Positions 16,798 to 25,056 of a stretch of DNA of 64,000 nt are shown here, piece by piece. Position 1 is the first letter of the stretch. Each line of letters starts with the position of its first letter. Under the pieces are notes generated by a model. It was given only the letters and a program-made list of their open reading frames with translations, had not been told where the DNA came from and did no database searches. The stretch spans positions 1 to 64,000 of the forward strand of contig NZ_JAINZT010000005.1 of assembly GCF_020166515.1 (NCBI RefSeq), in the 5' to 3' direction. The position numbers and the translations under genes are program-made. This DNA is from Robertkochia flava (GTDB lineage Bacteria; Bacteroidota; Bacteroidia; Flavobacteriales; Flavobacteriaceae).

Positions 16798-17910
16798 TTA
16801 TTGATAAGCTAGTGTTGGTTTTTGCCCTAAAGCCTTCAGGTGCCTGAAATGAGAGAATATGGCTTTCCTGGTCGATTTGTATTCGTAGTAGGGCAAGTTG
16901 AACTCTTTTGCAGTTTCTTTGACAATCTTAGCGATTTCCGAATAATGCACGTGACTGATATTAGGAAATATATGATGTTCAACCTGGTGATTTAACCCTC
17001 CGGTAAACCAGTTAATGATCTTGTTCTTTGTTGCAAAATTCGACGTGGTAAACAATTGGTGTATAGCCCAGGTATTTTTGATGGTTCCCGTTTTATCGGG
17101 AGCAACAGTCTCGGTTTCCTCGACAATATGAGCCAGCTGAAATACGATGCTCAGAATAAGTCCGGCTGTGTAATGCATGGCAAAAAAGCCGATAAGAACC
17201 TTCCACCAGGCAATATCAAGAACCAGCATCGGGAGAACGATCCAGATGGTCAGGTAAATAACCTTGGTGATGATCAGGATGCTCCATTCTTTGGTCGGAT
17301 TCGGGAAGCTTCCGTAAGACAGTTTTCTTTTCAGATAGCGACGCATCTGCTTAAAGTCGGTGGTGATCGCCCAGTTCAGGGTAAGAAGTCCGTACAGGAA
17401 AACAGAGTAAAAGTGCTGAAAACGGTGGAACCTGTGCCATGGAGCCTGCTTGGAAAAACGAATGATCCTTCCGGCATCCAGGTCTTCGTCATGTCCCGGG
17501 ATATTGGTATATGTATGGTGAAGTACATTGTGCTGTACCTTCCAGTTGTATACGTTTCCGGCAAGGATGTAAATGCTGGCTCCCATGAGCTTATTGAGCC
17601 ATTTTTTAGAAGAATAAGAACCGTGATTTCCGTCGTGCATCACGTTCATTCCCACGCCGGCCATTCCAATGCCAATAACGATGGTGAGCAATAGTTGCAG
17701 CCACTGGTTCATGTCCAGGGTCAGGATCAGAAAATAGGGGGTAAGGAAAAGGGAGAACATGACCACCGATTTGAGGTGGAGTTTCCAGTTTCCGGTTTTT
17801 TTAAGATTGTTCTCTTTGAAGTAATCGTTAACCCTGGAATTCAGGGTCTTGAAAAATTTAGCGGGATCTTTTCTTGAAAAGCGTACTGTGGATTGAATTC
17901 CTTCTTGCAT
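16798..17910 (-). CDS. Membrane fatty acid desaturase
   Basis: The 370-residue integral membrane di-iron desaturase has three histidine boxes: HDGNHGS, HNVLHHTYTN and HQVEHHIFP. The QVEHH form of the last box is typical of front-end or linoleoyl-CoA-type enzymes and of many bacterial acyl-lipid desaturases. Hydrophobic pairs lie between the boxes. It introduces a double bond into membrane fatty acyl chains, which fits adjustment of fluidity. No cytochrome b5 domain is fused. It is probably cotranscribed with the following aminotransferase gene. Confidence 0.93.
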   Translation of the reverse strand: MQEGIQSTVRFSRKDPAKFFKTLNSRVNDYFKENNLKKTGNWKLHLKSVVMFSLFLTPYFLILTLDMNQWLQLLLTIVIGIGMAGVGMNVMHDGNHGSYSSKKWLNKLMGASIYILAGNVYNWKVQHNVLHHTYTNIPGHDEDLDAGRIIRFSKQAPWHRFHRFQHFYSVFLYGLLTLNWAITTDFKQMRRYLKRKLSYGSFPNPTKEWSILIITKVIYLTIWIVLPMLVLDIAWWKVLIGFFAMHYTAGLILSIVFQLAHIVEETETVAPDKTGTIKNTWAIHQLFTTSNFATKNKIINWFTGGLNHQVEHHIFPNISHVHYSEIAKIVKETAKEFNLPYYEYKSTRKAIFSHFRHLKALGQKPTLAYQ

Positions 17911-17977
17911 AATTTAAAACCATTAGTCAATTAATGTGGCTCGTTCATTTCTTTGATTCGGGTGTACGAGCAAAGGA

Positions 17978-17985
17978 CAAAAATA
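17978..17985 (-). promoter_or_regulatory. -7 element for the desaturase gene
   Basis: TATTTTTG on the minus strand fits TAnnTTTG and lies about 68 bases before the desaturase start. Confidence 0.5.
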
Positions 17986-18038
17986 AGAATTAATGCAGAG
18001 AGCCTTCTTAATTATACGATAAAAAGGAACTTAAGATG

Positions 18039-18046
18039 TATTTTTG
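18039..18046 (+). promoter_or_regulatory. -7 element for rsmG
   Basis: TATTTTTG lies 17 bases before the ATG at 18063. It overlaps the reading frame of the more upstream ATG at 18036 and so favours the later start. Confidence 0.55.
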
Positions 18047-18062
18047 TGAAAAATTTCAGATT

Positions 18063-18698
18063 ATGTCCTTGCAAGTCATACGTTCTTATTTCCCGGATCT
18101 CACCCCGGATCAGCTCCAACAGATCGAAGCCCTGGAAGGGCTTTACAAGGATTGGAATTCGAGGATCAACGTGGTGAGCAGGAAGGACATTGATGAGCTT
18201 TATATACGGCATGTCCTGCATTCCATGGGCATTGCCAAGGTGCAGGAATTTAAACCCGGAAGTGCTGTACTCGACGTGGGAACAGGGGGTGGATTTCCCG
18301 GAATTCCCCTGGCGATTCTCTTTCCGGAAACCAGGTTTCACCTCGTGGATGCCATCGGTAAGAAGATCAAGGTGGTTAATGCTGTGAGCGAAGCCCTGGG
18401 ACTGGAAAATGTCACTGCATCACACGAACGGGCAGAAAAGTTGAAAGGGGAATTTGACTTTGTCGTGAGCAGGGCTGTTACCCGAATGCCGGATTTTGTG
18501 AAGTGGGTCAAGGGTAAAATAAAAAAAGATTCCGTTCATGAACTTAAAAACGGAATCCTCTATTTGAAAGGGGGAGATCTGAGTGAAGAACTTGCAGTGT
18601 ACAAGAACGTTACCCTTTATGAACTCTCTGATTATTTTAAGGAGGACTTCTTTGAGACGAAAAAGGTGGTACATCTTCCGCTCAAATATAAGTCCTGA
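18063..18698 (+). CDS. rsmG: 16S rRNA (guanine-527 N7) methyltransferase
   Basis: RsmG (GidB) methylates N7 of G527 in 16S rRNA. The 211-residue protein has the class I SAM motif in VLDVGTGGGFPGIPLAI, the acidic motif HLVDAIGKKIKVV and the RAVTRMPDFVKW segment, which is the RsmG form of the RNA-binding and catalytic region. The start at 18063 gives MSLQVIRSYFPDLT, the usual family beginning, and is supported by the promoter element just upstream. It is a single gene, convergent with the small gene that follows. Confidence 0.95.
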   Translation: MSLQVIRSYFPDLTPDQLQQIEALEGLYKDWNSRINVVSRKDIDELYIRHVLHSMGIAKVQEFKPGSAVLDVGTGGGFPGIPLAILFPETRFHLVDAIGKKIKVVNAVSEALGLENVTASHERAEKLKGEFDFVVSRAVTRMPDFVKWVKGKIKKDSVHELKNGILYLKGGDLSEELAVYKNVTLYELSDYFKEDFFETKKVVHLPLKYKS

Positions 18699-18702
18699 TC
18701 TT

Positions 18703-18978
18703 TTAAAGTCGAAGTAGCGACTCGTAGCTATACCGGTAGCGGTCCAGGAATTTTCTTAAACCCCCACTAAGGCGATCGTACGCTGAGGCTTTTTGAGTAT
18801 TGGTGTTGTTCTTCAACCGCTCCTCGAATCGCCTGATCTTTTTAAGCACAGCTGATTTTTTTCTGGCCACAAAAATGTGTTCCATCTCCGTGGTGTCAAT
18901 ACTTCCTGTACCCTCCTCGGTGCCTTCAAGAATGGAGTACTTTACACTTAAAATGCAGAATTTTTCGTCTTTTTTCAT
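18703..18978 (-). CDS. Small protein of unknown function
   Basis: This is a 91-residue protein starting MKKDEKFCILSVKY. It has an acidic middle (EGTEEGTGSIDTTEMEH) followed by a basic, helix-prone half (RKKSAVLKKIRRFEERLKN) and a Tyr-rich end. There is no signal peptide or membrane segment. I do not recognise the family. The ATG at 18978 was preferred to the GTG two codons upstream. A near-consensus -7 element (TATCTTTA) lies about 25 bases upstream. The gene is compact and convergent with rsmG, with only four bases between the stops. Confidence 0.7.
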   Translation of the reverse strand: MKKDEKFCILSVKYSILEGTEEGTGSIDTTEMEHIFVARKKSAVLKKIRRFEERLKNNTNTQKASAYDRLSGGLRKFLDRYRYSYESLLRL

Positions 18979-19322
18979 AATCACGGGGCTTTTGGTTCTT
19001 GTTAAAGATACAAAAAATTTACAATAAAGAAATATTGAGGTAACAATTACGTAACATTAAATTAACATTGGAAGCAGTTTGGAGAGCATTCGTTCAATTC
19101 TTGCTTCTGGGATCCGGATTCCAAAGGTTGAATTCCACGGGAGTTCGGGGAGGGTGTACCCCGGTAATTAAAGGATTTATATAGTTTGCTCAGGTTGATT
19201 TCCAGTGGGTGCAGGTAGTGGTTATGGCTGTTAAGTAGTTGAAGGGTTTTGTGCATGACGAATATAAGGCATTGAAAATCAGATGTTTTGCGTACATTCG
19301 GGGCGAACCAATAAATTTCAAA
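18979..19322. other. Intergenic region, no gene seen
   Basis: About 340 bases lie between the divergent small gene and the CHRD-like lipoprotein gene. A 64-codon open frame on the minus strand (19062-19256) has no plausible start context or composition and is not called. No clear promoter of the TAnnTTTG type was found for the rightward gene. Confidence 0.6.
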
Positions 19323-20180
19323 ATGATGAGAACATGTAGAAAATATTACGGTCTGACCTTGCTTTTGTTTGTATTCCTTCTTCCTGGATGCAGTTCAGAT
19401 GACGATGGAAACGATAATAACAATGGTGAAATCACGGAGGTAGATGCTACTACCTATGATCTGGCTGAGGTGAATGGATCCGGTGTTTTTGGTACTGCCC
19501 GAATTGCAGATATGAGTGATGGATCAGTGACTATCTCTCTTGATCTGGAAGGAACCCCATCCGGGGGTGAACACCCTGCTCATATTCATTTTAATACTGC
19601 TGCAGAAGGCGGAGGGATTGCCTTGACACTGGGTACGGTAGATGGAAGTTCGGGAGAGAGTACTATTAATGTGACTGAATTTGATGACGGTTCCGCGGTG
19701 ACCTACCAGGATCTTCTGGATTATAACGGGTATATCAATGTTCATCTCAGTGCCAATGAACTCGAAACCATCGTGGCTCAGGGCGATATTGGTCAAAATG
19801 ACCTTACGGGAACTGTTAAAACCTATCCGCTCTCTGAGCAGGCAGTAGCGGGGATTTCCGGTACGATAGAGTTCGCCGAGCGGGAGAACGGCACTGCGCT
19901 TGCTACCATTGCACTTACAGGTACGCCCGAAGGCGGATCTCATCCGGCGCATATTCATGAGAACGATGTGGCCACAGGGGGAGGTATCATTTTTACCTTT
20001 AATCCTGTAAGTGGTGATACCGGGATCAGCAGGACCCAGGTTGCTGAATTCGATAATGGCGACCCGCTAACCTATGCGGATATTCTGGAGGTGAATGGCT
20101 ATGTGAATGTGCATCTCAGTGCAGAAGACCTGGGTACGCTGGTAGCCCAGGGGAATATCGGAAGCAATGAAGGAAACTAA
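19323..20180 (+). CDS. Lipoprotein with two CHRD-like domains
   Basis: The 285-residue protein has a lipoprotein signal ending at Cys23 (LLPGC) and then an acidic Asp/Asn linker. The rest is two copies of a domain of about 115 residues. Each copy contains HPAHIH, a GGGI stretch, an LTY or VTY segment, GYINVHLS or GYVNVHLS, and a closing VAQG(D/N)IG. This order resembles the CHRD (chordin) domain, whose bacterial members carry AHIH and NVH motifs. Function is unknown. The clustered histidines could bind metal, which is inference. It probably faces out from the outer membrane. Confidence 0.85.
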   Translation: MMRTCRKYYGLTLLLFVFLLPGCSSDDDGNDNNNGEITEVDATTYDLAEVNGSGVFGTARIADMSDGSVTISLDLEGTPSGGEHPAHIHFNTAAEGGGIALTLGTVDGSSGESTINVTEFDDGSAVTYQDLLDYNGYINVHLSANELETIVAQGDIGQNDLTGTVKTYPLSEQAVAGISGTIEFAERENGTALATIALTGTPEGGSHPAHIHENDVATGGGIIFTFNPVSGDTGISRTQVAEFDNGDPLTYADILEVNGYVNVHLSAEDLGTLVAQGNIGSNEGN

Positions 20181-20292
20181 GTCCGGAGGGACTGCCCCGG
20201 GTATTCTGAAGCCGGAATAATAGCAGGGGCTTTTAGCGCAGGAGGTTTAATTGAGCGGCCTTACATCTCGTAACCCTCTCATATAGGCAGAT

Positions 20293-20328
20293 AAAAAAAG
20301 CCGGTAAATGAACTTACCGGCTTTTTTT
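20293..20328. terminator. Bidirectional terminator between the CHRD lipoprotein gene and pruA
   Basis: A perfect 15-base stem (AAAAAAAGCCGGTAA with TTACCGGCTTTTTTT) closes on a six-base loop, between convergent genes. Confidence 0.92.
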
Positions 20329-20344
20329 GTTGGATATATCCTGA

Positions 20345-21970
20345 TTATCCTAAGAAAGGATAGCGATAGTCTGTTGGAGAAACGAAGGTTTCCTTGATCA
20401 GTCTTGGAGAAACCCATCTCAGCAGGTTCTGCATAGATCCGGCCTTATCGTTGGTTCCTGATGCTCTGGCGCCACCGAAAGGTTGCTGACCTACCACAGC
20501 TCCGGTAGGTTTGTCGTTGATATAGAAGTTTCCGGCACTGTTCTGAAGGGCCTTGGTGGCTTCTTCAATGGTATAGCGGTCTGCTGAGAATACGGCACCT
20601 GTAAGTCCGTATTCAGAAGTGTTGTCAACCAGTTTAAGGGTCTCACTCCACTTTTGGTCTTCGTAAACATAAACAGTTACCACGGGTCCGAAGAGCTCGG
20701 TAGTCATGGTGACGTATTGCGGATCGGTGGTTACGATCACCGTGGGCTGTACAAAATACCCTTTGGATTTATCGTAGTTACCTCCGGCAAACACCTCTGC
20801 TTCCTTGTCTGCCTTTGCGCGATCTATAAAGCCGGCAAGCTTGTCAAAAGATCCTTCGTGAATCACCGCTGTAATAAAGTTCTCCATATTTTCAGGAGAC
20901 CCCATCTTGAACGATTCAATATCTTTCTTTACAAAATCCAGAACTTCCTGTGCCAGCGATTTTGGCAGGTATACCCTGGATGCGGCACTACACTTTTGTC
21001 CCTGGAACTCAAATGCTCCCCGGGTTATTGCTGTTGCTACCTGTTTTGCATTGCTGCTGGGGTGTGCGATGATAAAATCTTTTCCACCGGTTTCTCCTAC
21101 TATTCTCGGGTAGGTCTTATAGCGGTCTATGTTATTTCCGATCTTCTTCCAGAGTCCTTTAAATACCTCTGTAGATCCGGTAAAGTGAATTCCGGCAAAA
21201 TCAGGGCTATCCAGGAGGGTGTCGGTAATCATGACAGGATCTCCGTAAACCACGTTGATCACCCCGTCAGGTAGTCCGGCTTCCTTGAGTACGTCTACGA
21301 TTACTTTTGCAGAGAAGATCTGGTGGTCACTGGGTTTCCATACGACCACGTTCCCCATCATGGCTGCACTGGTAGGCAGGTTTCCGGCAATAGCGGTAAA
21401 ATTAAAAGGAGTAATGGCGTATACGAATCCTTCCAGGGGTCTGTATTCTACACGATTCCAGATACCATCATCAGAAACGGGCTGGTCGCTGTAGATCTGA
21501 GTCATGTATTCCACATTAAACCTGAGGAAGTCAATGATCTCACAGGCAGCGTCAATCTCGGCCTGGTGAATGTTTTTAGACTGGGCGATCATCGTTGATG
21601 CGTTCATCTTATCCCTGTAAGGGCCTGCGATAAGGTCGGCAGCCTTAAGGAAGATGGCTGCGCGCTGTTCCCAACTCAGGTTTGCCCATTTCTCTCTGGC
21701 TTCAAGAGCAGTAGAGATGGCTTTCTCTACGTGATTCTTTTCTGCCAGGTGATAGGTTCCTACCACATGCTTGTGGTCGTGAGGAGGCGACATGGTTCGG
21801 GTATTCCCGGTTCTGATCTCTTCACTCCCTATATATAGAGGTACATCGACCGTGCTGTTATAAAATTCTTTGTACTGTTTTAATACAGATTCTCTCTCCG
21901 GAGACCCCGGGGCGTATGACCTTACAGGTTCATTTACAGCCACAGGAACTTGAAAAAATCCTTTTCCCAT
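20345..21970 (-). CDS. pruA: 1-pyrroline-5-carboxylate / glutamate semialdehyde dehydrogenase
   Basis: This NAD-dependent aldehyde dehydrogenase performs the second step of proline breakdown, giving glutamate. The 541-residue length matches the stand-alone eukaryote-like P5C dehydrogenase type, not a PutA fusion. Visible sites are TPFNFTAIAGNLP, WKPSDHQIFSA, HFTGSTEVF, the general-base glutamate in GETGGKDF and the nucleophile in FQGQKCSAASR. It may be read through from apaG upstream, with a gap of 86 bases. Proline dehydrogenase is not in this window. Confidence 0.95.
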   Translation of the reverse strand: MGKGFFQVPVAVNEPVRSYAPGSPERESVLKQYKEFYNSTVDVPLYIGSEEIRTGNTRTMSPPHDHKHVVGTYHLAEKNHVEKAISTALEAREKWANLSWEQRAAIFLKAADLIAGPYRDKMNASTMIAQSKNIHQAEIDAACEIIDFLRFNVEYMTQIYSDQPVSDDGIWNRVEYRPLEGFVYAITPFNFTAIAGNLPTSAAMMGNVVVWKPSDHQIFSAKVIVDVLKEAGLPDGVINVVYGDPVMITDTLLDSPDFAGIHFTGSTEVFKGLWKKIGNNIDRYKTYPRIVGETGGKDFIIAHPSSNAKQVATAITRGAFEFQGQKCSAASRVYLPKSLAQEVLDFVKKDIESFKMGSPENMENFITAVIHEGSFDKLAGFIDRAKADKEAEVFAGGNYDKSKGYFVQPTVIVTTDPQYVTMTTELFGPVVTVYVYEDQKWSETLKLVDNTSEYGLTGAVFSADRYTIEEATKALQNSAGNFYINDKPTGAVVGQQPFGGARASGTNDKAGSMQNLLRWVSPRLIKETFVSPTDYRYPFLG

Positions 21971-22056
21971 TCTTCTTTTCTTTTGAGATTTTACACTAGA
22001 GCAAATGTAGTGAATGGCCTTTGCTTAAAAAAATCAAAAGAAAGTTAAAGGAAATA

Positions 22057-22443
22057 CTAATTTAAGGTGAAGGGAGCGCTTAGCCGAAAGGTGGGTACAA
22101 TAACCCTGAAATGCCTGGTAGTAGCGTAGTTAATCATGACATAATGTCCTCTCATGGCCCCGATCGGAGAGGTGAGGAGGCATCCGGAACTATAGGTGTG
22201 GGTGTCTCCGGGGTGCAATACCGGTTTCTTGCCGATAACCCCTTCCCCGTCTACCACTTCTGTCTCGTTGAGCGCATCGAATATCTGCCAGTGCCTGGCG
22301 AGCAACTGGACGGGATCCTTGCTCTGGTTCTCGATGGTAATATGGTAGCCAAAGGCAAAATGCTTCCTGTAGTTCTTGAAGAATGTGCCTTCAAAACTGG
22401 TTCTTACAGAAATTTTTATGCCTTTCGTTACCTGAGTGATCAT
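22057..22443 (-). CDS. apaG: ApaG domain protein
   Basis: The 128-residue protein matches ApaG along its whole length, with FAFGYHITIENQS, RHWQIFDALNETEVVDGEGVIGKKPVLHPG cut into its usual segments, and SPIGAMRGHYVM. The family has an immunoglobulin-like beta fold. It has been linked to cobalt/magnesium resistance, and a diphosphate-binding role has been suggested. It lies four bases after the DUF3667 gene in a tight leftward unit. Confidence 0.93.
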   Translation of the reverse strand: MITQVTKGIKISVRTSFEGTFFKNYRKHFAFGYHITIENQSKDPVQLLARHWQIFDALNETEVVDGEGVIGKKPVLHPGDTHTYSSGCLLTSPIGAMRGHYVMINYATTRHFRVIVPTFRLSAPFTLN

Positions 22444-22447
22444 GAGA

Positions 22448-23638
22448 TTAATAGGTCAAAGCACTTCCGGAAAGGAAGAGAATGATGCTTATGCTCACTA
22501 AAATTACAAAAATAGTGTTCAGGATCATGAATTTTACAATAGTTTTAAGACGTCCCTGCTGGTAGAATACCCTCATGGCCTTGTACAGGTAGAAGGAAAA
22601 TACCAGGACTGCCACCCATAGCACATTCCAGTTCGTGATCCAGTCTACGATATAAGCAAAAATAAGAAGGATAATAAAGAGTGATTGCGAGTGAAAACTA
22701 AAGATGAGGTGGTCCATATAGCTGAAGTTACGTCTTATATAGATCAGCCAGATGAATAAGGCGAACAGGGGTAAAAAGAAAAATATAAAGAAAGGCAGTC
22801 TGGAAATGGTGGTGTTCAGGAAAGTTCCGGGTTCTTCTACAACCCTGTGCATGCTTTTTCCAATGCGAAAGGCCCAGAGTTCCGATCCCGTAAGCGGGGT
22901 GTTCAGCAACTTGCTTGCTTCCTCCGGGGTGGTGTAGTGTTCATTTTTTATGGTCCTGTAAAAGAACTCCGCTTTTTTGGCAAAGTGTTCAATGCCTGTT
23001 GCAGAATCCTGGAGGACCTCCCGGTAGTAGGTGATCGGATCGTTCTTGGCCAGGGAGTCTTTTCGGTGGTCCAGGGCTTCGAATATCCTTGCTGCCGATC
23101 GGATGGTGTCTATGGCTACATTTAAGGAATCTTTCAGGGCTTGTTTCTTCTCCGGGTTTTCAGGCATCCCGGTAATGATGCCACGGGATTCCAGGGAGTC
23201 TAATAGTTTAGCCTGGTCCTCCGTATCGAGCGCGTTAATGTCTACGGGTTCATTGTTTATTTTGTCCAGCCTTTCAAAGTCGGAGGATGAACCGAGCATT
23301 AAAAAGTAGATAATACACAGGCTTAGCAGGAACCTGAAGGGATTGGTGTAGGAGGCATGCTTTCCGTTGATGTATTCCCGGGTGATCTTTCCCGGTTTCA
23401 GAAGTAATGCTTTGAGCGTCTGTCGAAGCCTGGAGTCGTAGTTAACCAGGTTACCGAAGAACTCGTCGAAGAGGTCCCGCAAAGAGAGTTTCTTTACCGA
23501 GTTGATCTGTCCGCAGTTGGGGCAGTATTTGTCGCTGAGATCTAACGGGTGGTCGCAGTTGCGACAGCGATTGCTGCGGTATTTAAACTGTTTCCTGGCA
23601 GGTACGTAAGGAGGTCTTTTGGCAGGTTTGTTTTCCAT
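22448..23638 (-). CDS. DUF3667 zinc-ribbon membrane protein
   Basis: The 396-residue protein begins with a basic stretch and a four-cysteine zinc ribbon (CRNC and CPNC). The DUF3667 signature follows (NYDSRLRQTL, LLLKPGKITREYINGKHASY, NPFRFLLSL). A soluble segment of about 170 residues comes next, then four or five transmembrane helices in the last 130 residues. The family is widespread in Bacteroidota and has no established function. It sits between the type IX secretion plug gene and apaG with gaps of three and four bases, so all three are cotranscribed. Confidence 0.88.
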   Translation of the reverse strand: MENKPAKRPPYVPARKQFKYRSNRCRNCDHPLDLSDKYCPNCGQINSVKKLSLRDLFDEFFGNLVNYDSRLRQTLKALLLKPGKITREYINGKHASYTNPFRFLLSLCIIYFLMLGSSSDFERLDKINNEPVDINALDTEDQAKLLDSLESRGIITGMPENPEKKQALKDSLNVAIDTIRSAARIFEALDHRKDSLAKNDPITYYREVLQDSATGIEHFAKKAEFFYRTIKNEHYTTPEEASKLLNTPLTGSELWAFRIGKSMHRVVEEPGTFLNTTISRLPFFIFFFLPLFALFIWLIYIRRNFSYMDHLIFSFHSQSLFIILLIFAYIVDWITNWNVLWVAVLVFSFYLYKAMRVFYQQGRLKTIVKFMILNTIFVILVSISIILFLSGSALTY

Positions 23639-23641
23639 GAT

Positions 23642-24898
23642 CTAATTCGAGATGTTAACCGAACTGATATTTGCCATACCGATCACGCTGTCATACATGT
23701 CGCCGAAGTTCCGGTAATATACCAGAACCAGGTATTCATTCTCGGTTTCCCAGTGGTTGCCCGAAATCGCGTTATAATCGATACTTCCGTCCGGATTTCG
23801 TATCACGTATTTAAAGTTGTAGAACCCCTGTTTCAAAAACAGCGTGGTCTCCAGGGTGTTATTGTCGGCATTGAATTCCAGCTTATTTTCCTCTAGTAGT
23901 TCGTAATTGTTGAATTTGCCATACACATAGATATCCTGAAGCCCCAACCAGGGTTCATAGTCAAGGCTAAAATGTACAAAGGAGTAATCGGCTTCACTAT
24001 TTTGGTCATTTTGAACCCCCTCTCCTAACCGTACCCTGAAATCCCCGTTGATGTCGGGGAAGTAGGTGTATATCTTATCGCGCCGGATTTCATTCGTGTA
24101 AAGGTAGTGGTGGTAGCGGTTTTTAAGTTCTACCCCGGCAACTGTATTGGTGGCTGTACGGATATCCTTGGTGTCCATGTTTAAATACTCGTTACCTCCT
24201 TCAAAACTGGTTTCCTTTTCGTATTTGTACAAGAGCTGGCTTCCCGAGATAAACTGAGGGCTGATGTGGTGTTTGGCGGTGTTGAAGTTGCTGTTTTGCA
24301 GGATGCTTACCTTGACCTCCTGCAGGGGGTTTACCAGGTCAAAATCGCCGGCATTTACCGTAAATTCGATGCGTTGCCCTGTATTGATCATATCGAAGTC
24401 ACGCGGTCTTTTAGCTACCCCGCCAACACCTACGGCGTTTTTATAAATGATGAATCGGCGCGAAAATACCAGTTGATCTTTGTTGTCATATATTTTCAGA
24501 ATGTAATTTCCGCTTAACCTGAATCCGGTGAATCGGTTTGGGAGTTCAAGGCGGTAAGCAGTATAGGGCTGAAGGGATGCCAGGGAGTTGTCGTATTGGA
24601 TGATGCGCTGGTTGTCCAGTCCGTCCAGGTATTGGTTCTTGATCAGGTTAGAGGGGGTCCAGTCGTAATTGCAATGGATAATGCGATAGTAGTAGTCGGC
24701 CTCATCTGCATAGAGGTCATCGAAAGTGAGGGTCATTTTTTCGCCCAGTTGTACCAGGGGGAACTGAGCCGCGTTGTTGGTGCCCTGGAATACTACAGAG
24801 CGAATATTTTCGGGGGGAGCCACCTCAATTTGTGTCTGCCCGAAAACCACAGCTAACCCGTGAAAGAATAATATGACGGTACCGATAAGGTTACGCAT
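23642..24898 (-). CDS. Type IX secretion system plug protein (DUF5103)
   Basis: The 418-residue secreted protein has a signal peptide (MRNLIGTVILFFHGLAVVFGQ). It matches the DUF5103 family, later recognised as the plug that closes the periplasmic side of the SprA translocon. Typical segments are FDDLYADEADYYYRIIHCNYDW, LSGNYILKIYDN, FSRRFIIY and YEPWLGLQDIYVYGKFNN (shortened here). The start at 24898 was chosen because the longer frame adds 11 residues before a complete signal peptide. It heads the plug-DUF3667-apaG unit. Confidence 0.88.
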   Translation of the reverse strand: MRNLIGTVILFFHGLAVVFGQTQIEVAPPENIRSVVFQGTNNAAQFPLVQLGEKMTLTFDDLYADEADYYYRIIHCNYDWTPSNLIKNQYLDGLDNQRIIQYDNSLASLQPYTAYRLELPNRFTGFRLSGNYILKIYDNKDQLVFSRRFIIYKNAVGVGGVAKRPRDFDMINTGQRIEFTVNAGDFDLVNPLQEVKVSILQNSNFNTAKHHISPQFISGSQLLYKYEKETSFEGGNEYLNMDTKDIRTATNTVAGVELKNRYHHYLYTNEIRRDKIYTYFPDINGDFRVRLGEGVQNDQNSEADYSFVHFSLDYEPWLGLQDIYVYGKFNNYELLEENKLEFNADNNTLETTLFLKQGFYNFKYVIRNPDGSIDYNAISGNHWETENEYLVLVYYRNFGDMYDSVIGMANISSVNISN

Positions 24899-25008
24899 GT
24901 ATGCCGGTATTTTTTTTCTAAAGATAAACAAATTTAAAAGTGCTTTTTCTCAGGCTTTTCCTTCTCCAAAAATATAGGGTTTTATTATGGCAACAATCTT
25001 ATAATTAT

Positions 25009-25016
25009 TAAATTTG
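25009..25016 (+). promoter_or_regulatory. -7 element for the nqr operon
   Basis: TAAATTTG fits TAnnTTTG and lies 40 bases before nqrA. It would drive all six nqr genes. No -33 TTG at the standard distance was seen. Confidence 0.6.
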
Positions 25017-25056
25017 CACGGATTTTTGAGTTAACTAATTTCATTAGATAAATAGC

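Noticed and set aside
19062-19256. 64-codon open frame on the minus strand in the gap before the CHRD lipoprotein gene
   Set aside because: There is no promoter element, no family resemblance, and its frame overlaps the probable leader of the rightward gene.
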